Assembly (NCBI GenBank): GCA_964636125.1
Contig: CAZWPX010000010.1
Coordinates: 32,085-96,084 of the forward strand
Origin: CAJINA01 sp964636125
Lineage (GTDB): Bacteria > Desulfobacterota > Desulfobacteria > Desulfobacterales > CAJINA01
Reading direction: 5' to 3'
Length of the DNA: 64,000 nucleotides
Shown here: positions 42,701-51,700 of the stretch, piece by piece
Layout: each line of letters starts with the position of its first letter
How positions within the stretch are numbered: position 1 is the first letter of the stretch
The notes under the pieces: generated by a model
What the model was told of the DNA's origin: nothing
The model's input: only the letters and a program-made list of their open reading frames with translations
Database searches by the model: none
Made by a program: the position numbers and the translations under genes

Positions 42701-45700
42701 GATCTGGATCAGGATCCGCTCAATTACACGGCCACGGGATTGCCTGCCGGTGCGACCTTCGCGGCAACGGACATATACAGTAAATCCCGATTCACCTGGA
42801 CTCCCACTGCCGGCCAGGAAGGCGATTACACAATCACCCTGACCGTGACCGACAGCGGTAACGGGGATACTGACAATCAGCTTTCCCACAGTGTGACGTT
42901 CACTCTGAAAGCCCGAACTGAGAACGCGGAACCGCTGCTGATGCCTGTGGGCAGCTGTTCTATCCAGGAAACAGAGGCGTTGACGCTTCAGCTCAATGCA
43001 GTGGACACCGACGGTGATACGGTCAGCTATAACGTTACCGGCCTGCCGAGAGGTGCCGCATTCGATTCCGTCACCGGTCTTTTCTCCTGGACATCGACAT
43101 ATGATCAGGCCGGAACCTACAATCTGCGTTTCGAGGCGACAGACGGACTGGGAACCAGCTGTGAAAATGTTGTCATCACGGTGACCAATCAGAACCGCCC
43201 ACCGGAATTCGTGCCGGTACGGGATCAGTTCACCTATGAAGGCATCGAAATGACGGTCGGTATCCTGGCCGGAGATCTGGATGGAGATCCGATGACTTAC
43301 CGGATTCTGTCCGTCACCAGAGGCGGCTCCCAGGTGGCCATTCCCGCGGGCATCAATTTCAATGGCGAAACTGGCGAGTTCACATGGCTGCCCGCTTTTG
43401 ACATGGCGGGCCGGTATGGATTCCGGTTCGAGGCGAAAGACGCCGGCGGATTGATTGACACCTACGATGCGATCATCGAGGTGCTCAATGTTAACCAGAG
43501 CCCGGTCATCCAGTCCATGAGCGGGCATGTACTGATCGTGGATCAGCCGTTTACCCTGCTGATCCCGGGATCGGATCCGGATGCCGGTACCGAATTTATC
43601 TATTCGGCCGACAGCCTGCCGAACGGCGCGGAACTGAACGCGTCCACCGGTGAATTTTCATGGACGCCGCTTGCGACCCAGCTCGGGGAGTACGATCTGC
43701 GGTTCACGTTGACCGACGGGGATCTGAGTATCTCCGAGAATGTCAAGCTGGTCGTCTCTTTTACTCCGATTGTACCGAAGGTCATCATCGAATTGACACC
43801 CGGTTTTCCGATCGTGACCGGCCAGAGCGTGTTGATCCATGCCGCAGCGGAAGGCATAGCGGATATCACAGCGCTTGCCATAACCTTGGATGGCAAGGCG
43901 TTGCAGCTGGACAGGTTCGGACGGGCAAAGGTGACCCTCAACAGCCCCGGGCATTATCGGGCCACGGCAATCGCAACGGATACCGACGGGCAGACTGGCC
44001 TTGCCACTACCGATGTGAAGGTCCGGGATGCGTTGGATCTCCAGGCCCCGGGCATCGAACTGATCCGACCCTTCAGTGGCTCCATACTGACCGATGTTAC
44101 CGACATTCTGGGCACGGTGTCTGACACGAATCTTGATTACTGGCGCCTGGAAATGGCCACGTTTGGTACCGGGAATTACAGGATTCTGGCAACCGGGATA
44201 AACCCGGTGGCCGGTAGCACCCTGTTTACACTCGATCCCGCAGTCCATCCGAACGGTTTTTATGAAATCCGGCTCACGGCCCGGGATATCAGCGGCCGGT
44301 CCGTTTCCCTGACCCGATCGATCGAGATCAAGACGGAAATTAAGTCCGGCGTATACGCCACCGGCCGGATCGATCTGTCTGCCGTGCTGGACGGGATTTC
44401 CGTTGAAGTCCAGCGGGTCTACAGTTCCCTGGCCGCAGGGTTCGAGGGTATTTTCGGGTACGGCTGGTCTTATCAGGGACTGGAACTGCACCCGGTCACC
44501 AACGTGAAAGGGACCGGGGCAGAGGACCGGGGACTTTTTAACGGCTACGGCCCGGGCACCCGGCTTTTTGCGGCGCTTCCTGACGGTTCGGTATCCGCCT
44601 TTACCTTTACGCCCCAGTCCACCGAACAGAGCGGCGTAACCTATTACCGGCCGGCGTGGACGGCAGACAACGGCAACGGCTGGAGGCTGGAAACCGGTGA
44701 CGCTGTGCTGGAATTGGCCGACGGTATCTACTACGAACGGGGAACCGGGCTGCCGTACAACCCGGCCAATACCGAGCAGTTTGGAGAAAACGCCTACCGG
44801 CTCACGGCAACGGACGGAACAGAGTACACCTATGGAGCGGACGGCTTCCTTCGCAGAATCCAGATGGCCACTGTATCGCTGACTGTTACCAATGCCGGCA
44901 TATTCGCCTCCGACGGCAGCCACATCGGCTTCCAGAGGGATGCTTCCGGCCGGATTACGGCGGTGACGACTCTTGATGGCTCCCAGATCCGGTACAGCTA
45001 TGATTCCGACGGCAATCTGGTGTCGGTGAATGACTTGAGCATCGGGGACCGGGTTTGGTATGCCTACGACCCGGATGGCAATCACCAGCTGACCGCGGTG
45101 GTGAATGATCGGGACAATGCAGGCGGTGAAAACAGTTTTACGGTGCAATATGACGATTCCGGGCGATTCGAGTCCACAGACGCAATCGATACTGTGATTG
45201 GCGGGATCCGCGATGCCGTTTCCCAGGGCCTGAACGGCTCCCTGGCGGCGGGTGAATCCCACCGGTTTGCCTTCCTGCTGACGGAAAACGAGTTTTCGAC
45301 CATGGCTTCCGGGTTCTTCACCCTGGGCATAGCGGTGGCCGGCACTTCAGGCCTGGATCCGGCTTTGCCCACAATTAAGGGTGCCATGACCTTGCAGGGG
45401 ATCGTTGAAAGCGGTCGCTCGTTCGGTCTTTTGACCCTGTCCTCCCCCGGCCTTTACGTGATTGAGATCGGGGGAGCGGATGCCGCTGCCACCGGGAATT
45501 ACGGGATTGAAATCAGTATCGCCGGCGATCTGAACAGCGATGGTCTGGTGGACGGCGATGACAGTACCCTGATGGACGGATTTATCCTTTCCGGAGATAC
45601 GACCGGGGACATCAATCTTGACGGTGCAGTGAACGGACCGGACCGCTATTTCCTTGAAACCAATTTCGGTTTTGTGGCCAACCGGGCGCCCACAGCCGAG

Positions 45701-48700
45701 GACGGCACGGCCAAGACCTATCCGGACATTCCGATCCTGATCGACCTGGCCGACCTGACCGGCGATCCGGACGGATCCCATCTGTTCTACCTGCTGTCCA
45801 ACCCGCTGCACGGCTCGGTGACCCTGTCCGGAGACGGCCATTCGGTATTTTTCAAACCTGAAGCCGGGTACACGGGAACCGGTGTCAGTTTCAATTTTAC
45901 GGCGGACGACGGCAGTTTGCGCTCCGGCACTTTCACTGTCGCCGTCACCCTGTCGGATGCCACCCTGGATCGGATCGAATTCCGGGCCGAAGATCAGGTG
46001 GTGGCCCTTGAGAATGGCCAGCCGGAACTGCTCAAGCTGTACGGCCGGTTCTCTGACGGTGGATACGTCTGGCTGCCGCCCGGGTATGCGAGCTGGCAGT
46101 CCCTTGATGAATCCGTCGTGGTTGTAAACCAGGTGGGCAACATCTGGGCCATCGGTGAAGGTGCAACGCCGGTAGTGGCTACCCGAGGTACTCTCCATGC
46201 GGCTTCCGCTGTCTTGGTGGGAGACGTTTCATCACCCGACACCTATGACATTTATCCGGATGCCTATGCGCTTAAAAACGGTGACACCCGTCAGGTCCTC
46301 TTCGGTGTGCGTGACGCATCCGAGACCGTGATCGATTTCGCCCCGGCAAGCCACGGTACTTTCTACATCAGCGGCAATGAAGTGATCGCCACCGTCACGG
46401 CGGACGGGCTGATCCAGACCCTCGGATTGGGCAATACCTTCATCACGGTCATCAACTGCGCCATCCGCCAGGATATTCCGATCGTCATTGCCCAGGATAT
46501 CGCAAGCGGCTCCGACCTGGGTGAAGACGGGGGGGTGGTAGCGGATGCCGGTTCCAGCATCAGTGTCTACATTCCGCCGGAAGAACTGACTGACCAGAGC
46601 GTGACTGTAACCCAGATCGACCCACAGACCGATCCCACCTTTCTCGAAACGCCGGCCGGTTTTACGGTTGTGGAAGCATTCAACTTGGATATGGGTGGCG
46701 CCACCCTGGAAACCGCCTTGGGGATTTCGGTTCCAGCCGGGGGTATTGAAGACGGCACCCAGGTTTATGTGTTCCGGGCGGCAAAGATCCTGACCGAAAC
46801 CGGTGAATTCGAAGATGCCTGGGAACTGGTGGATATCGCCGAGGTGAGCGCCAGCCAGGCTCACACCACCTCGCCCCCGAATACCGGCGTGAAAACCGAT
46901 GGGAATTTCCTGGTCGCATCGATTCAGAACACCTCCTGGCTAACGGTGGATCCTTATTACGATGACGGTGTCATCGAGATTTACGGAAGTAACGGGGCAA
47001 AACTGTACACTTTCCGTCCCGATGAGGTATGGGAAAAACCGATGCCTCTGCCTGCCGGCGCCAGCTTCGTTCGTGTTATCCGTGTGGACACGAGCGTCCA
47101 GAAGAGTGATGAAACCAACGTAGTGACCTACAAAGACTATCCGATTCCTGCCGAGCCCGGAACCGAATTCAACCTGGTGGTCAACGTGGAGAGTCCCGGC
47201 ACCGACCCATGGGCGCCTTACATCAGATCCTCCGCCATTGTGTACTCTCCGGATGCCAGCGGAGTGCAACAAGGCGTCCTCACCATCGAGGGTACTGATT
47301 TCGGGACGGATAAAGACAAGCTGAAAGTGCTCATGCTAGCCGGGTCGGGGGCTTACCGGCCCAGCGAACGGATAGAGATGAATGTGGCGACCCTGGAAGG
47401 TGAAACCTTAACGGTCAAACTGCCCCAGAACGTCGCTGTATCCGGATGGCTTGTCCAGGTGATCCGGGAAGTCAAGTACTACACCTGGACGGAGGGAATC
47501 GACCCGCAGGAGAAGACAAAGTCTCTTGAGAGTTCGGAAGTTAAACCCACTGTCCTTGCGCCCAGCTATGTATTCGTGACCAACCTGCACGAAAACGCGG
47601 TAGTGGCCATCAACCCGCTGGGTGCAGGCACGCTGCCCAGTGTCAACAAGGTCAGAATTCCCGTGGGCAAGGGACCTGCGGACGTGGCGGTGACGCCCGA
47701 CGGTACTATTGCCATTGTCACCAACTCATGGGAGGGGACCATATCTTTTATCGATGTGGTGTCCCTGCAGGAAATTGATCTGAATCCCGAAACACCCGGA
47801 ATCGACCGGATCAAGCTGTTGCCGGGGGCTCAACCCTGGTATATCGCCATCGATCCCGATCAGAACCGGGCGTTCGTGTCGGATAGGGCTAAGCCCTATG
47901 TCTATGAATTCTCGTACAAGATCAACAGTTACACCCGGAGTTCGGTCGCCAATCATAAAGTCACGCTGCCCAAAAAAGGTAAACTCACCGGGATGACCGG
48001 TATCGCCGTAATCCCAGGTGACAGAGGACAGCCGAGCATCCTGGCCGTGGCCAGCCCGGGCGAGGCGCGATGGACCGGCGGAGATTGGGATTTCAAGGCC
48101 GGATGGCTCTTTACCGCGGTGTTGCCCAAATCCGTATCCCATCCGAATTTGTCGAAGCTGACCTGGAACGTGAAAGGGGTCGGATACAAACCCTTCGGTG
48201 TCAGTGCCGGACCGGAGGCCTACCAGGTGGCCGTCGCTGTTCGGGGAAGAGATCAGGAAGGTCTGGCCCTGGTTACCCTCGACAGGGCAGGTAAGGTTGT
48301 TGAAAAGACCAGTCTGCAAATGGACCTCGAGCCGTCTTTGAGAAAGCGCATCCAGATGGAAGACGGTTTGTCCTCATTGCGGGACAGTCCTGTGGTGGCC
48401 GGCATGTCACTGTTTAATCCGTCGTTTGCCACCAACATCATCACGACCCAGTATTACAGCTGGAGCGGGCCCCGTGCCTACCTGGACATCAACAACATCG
48501 AGGATGTGGTGTTCTACGAGTACAAGAAGGGAAAACTGAAGACCACCTATGCACTGGTGCTGGGCAACTGTACTTTCAACGGGGATCCTGACGATTATAC
48601 TAGAGATCCCGAACTGGGGCGTGGTTCCAATATCGGCGTGGTGAGAGATCCCTTTGGGAAAAATCCCAAACTGATCGGGGTGACGAAAGACGTGCCCAAG

Positions 48701-51700
48701 GGCTGGGCCGATCAGTTGACCATCGATCCCTTCGGCAAATTTCTCTTTGCTACCTATAAAGGCACCAACGATGTGATCTACTATGACGTCAAACAGCTCA
48801 TCGAGGTGGCCGAGGCCATGCAGAGCGATAAGGGGATTACCGGTCCGGACGGGACCAATATCCAGATCACCCTGGAAGGGTATGCCGATGGGGAGCCCAA
48901 CCCGACCGCTATTGATTATTCTGAAGGGAAATTCGTCAACGGTAAATTTGTACTCAACGAAGCCGCCAATAAGAAATATGAAGATAGCAAAAGTACATTG
49001 AAGACCCAGCGGGGACTCGATCTTACCAAAGGCATTATAAACATGGGCGCGGGAGCCCATCCGGCAGGCATCGGGGCGAGCCCGGCAGGTCCCACGGAAA
49101 TCGTAACGAACGGAGCGGTTTATATAGCAAAGGAGATCAGCGGTGAATCAAACGACAAGATTCACCTGACCTTCACCTTTTACGGGAAAACTCCGGATGA
49201 CAAGAAGACCCTGAAGGTGGGGATTTACTGGTCCCAGACCGCGGATTACGATCCCGACAAGGTGATTTCAACGGGCCAGGAATGGACTCTGGATAAGAAA
49301 TATATTGCCGGCGGCCAGCAGGAAGTTGACTTAAAGCTCTACAGCAGTCTGGAAAAGCATGATGAGCGCTATTACGTCATCCTGGTGGATTGCACCGACC
49401 AGTTCGAAGAGCAGATCGAGACCAACAACGACACCTACTTCCAGTTCAAAACCGGAACCATGGTGGCCCAATATGACGGCAATCTTGATCCGAAGGTGTT
49501 CGGCCAGTACATCCGGGGCGTGGACCTGAAAAACAAGTTCACCCTGACGTTGCAACCGTCCGATTTCAACCGGGTTGACAGTGTGTCCATCCTGCTGAGC
49601 GGATCCAACCGGACGATTCAGGCCATCCCCGATCCCAGCCGGTACGCTTACACCTTTGAGCTGGACATGGGCAAAGACCTGACCGCAGACACCGTGACCC
49701 TGAAATTTAACATCACCGGCGGCGGGTTGGCCCATGAGGAAGAATACACCATCGAATCCATTCCCATCCCGGCATGGTTGAAGCCGGATGGCGATACCGA
49801 CCGGGACCGGCAGCTGATCTTTGATACTGAACTGGGTGCCTACGAAGCAACGGCTGTCAACTGGATTGATGAATACTCTGAAATCCTCCCGAGTGACTCG
49901 AAAGCCGGTGCCGGCGAAAAAGTCGGGATCAAGTTTGGAGAGCACCTGATCATCAACTACGGCCTCAACAAGAAGATGCTCTACCAGGACTTCGGGGAGA
50001 GCGTGCAGCTGACATTCGGTAAAACCAAGACCAAGCCCCAAGAGCCCCTGGTCAAGTCCTTTCATTTTTGGGGAACCGGGATCGCCTACATAAAAGGGTA
50101 CGACCTCACCAAGCTGCTGGCAGACCAGACCCTCACCTTCAACCTGGCGGATTACAACCAGTTTTTGAACCGGTTTTCCGAAAGCATCAAGCAGGTGAAC
50201 GAAGGGGTCGATGTCCTGGGCAAGAAATTCGCCAGGACCCGGGAGTTCACCCCCGAGCTTTCCATTACCGTCAGCCGGGGCGAAGGGTTCAAGGTCGATG
50301 ACCGGTTCGAGTTGAGCGGCAGCGGATTTTCAATCACGGTGACCGTGAAAGCCAGTTTGGCTTATAAGTTTGAACTGCCGTTAACGCCTTCCGCATCGCC
50401 GGACCAGGTGGCCTTCAGCTTCGGCGGCAGTCTTTCCATGTCGTTCACGGTGAAGAGCGAAGCCGGGGTCACCGCAAAAAAAGATTTCGAACCCAACATG
50501 GCTAAATTTACCGCCACCATCGGTGCGGAGCTGGCGGCGGCCATATCATACGACAAAACGATTCCGGGAACGGACGTCAAGATCTTCGGCGGTGCCATTG
50601 GGCTGACGGCTTCCATAGGAATCAATTTCGAATGGGATTTTTCCAAGACCAAGGACCAACTGAATATCACCGTTCCGTTTGATCTGAAAGGAAATGTAGA
50701 AGTTTCCGCCGGTGGAGGGGTGGTGAAAGTCAACCTGGTGGAGAAGGTCTTCCTGATGCATTCGGACCTGACCGACAGGGATAATAAAGAGTGGGTCTGG
50801 TCCCCCAAAGGCAAAGCGCTCGGCGGCATTGAGCTATATGAAGGAGAGCTTCCCAGTGACAACGATTCCTTCACAACCGCCACGGATCTTGGAATTATTT
50901 CCGGAACCGACAGTGAAAACGATCTGGAATTGACCGATCGCACCGATGTCGATTTCTACAAATTCAGAACCATTGAAACCGGCAGTGAAGGTGACAACGT
51001 CCTGCTTGCCTTTACACTTAGCGATCCGGATGTTCGTGCCTACCTGTTTGATACGGAAGGTATTCTCGTGGCCGAGGCCGTCTGGACCGATTCCACCCAT
51101 ATCGAATTCAGCCTGGCGGACCTCGATCCGGGTGAATACACCCTTGGGATTGAAAGCAGTGAAGATGTCATTGTGGTCTATGACCTGACCGTGGTGGCAC
51201 CAACGACAATACATGCCGCCCTGGTAGTCGACATCTCAACGGATCTTTCGGACGATACCGTCAAGCAGGGACAGGCCTTCGATGTGACTGTGACTGTGAC
51301 CAACGCCGGAGTGACAGCCTCCGGACCGGCGGAGAGCGCACTGTACTGGAGTGCCGACAACGGAATCGATATCGGGGACGGGCTCCTTGTTGCGCCCTTC
51401 ACGGTACCGGCATTGAACTCCGGAGAGGTCTGGACCGACACCTTTACCGTCAGCCTGCCAAAGACGGTTACCGGCTCGAATTTCATCGGGGTGATAGCGG
51501 ATCGGCGGGAACAGCTCATCGAGGCCGCCCGGAATGACAACGAAGCCCTGCTGCCGGTGGAAGTGATTCTGGCCGGGGACCGGTACGAGAACAACGATCA
51601 CCTCGTGACCGCCACCAACCTCGGCGGGATCGTTGGGGATCGGACATATGACAACCTGAACCTGCATTCCCTGGTGGACAGGGACCTGTACCGATTCCAG

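Noticed and set aside
43658..45262. 534-codon minus-strand frame within the giant gene, and several others of 200-470 codons
   Set aside because: GC-rich coding DNA often opens antisense frames. None shows a ribosome site plus recognisable domain, and the sense frame is continuous.
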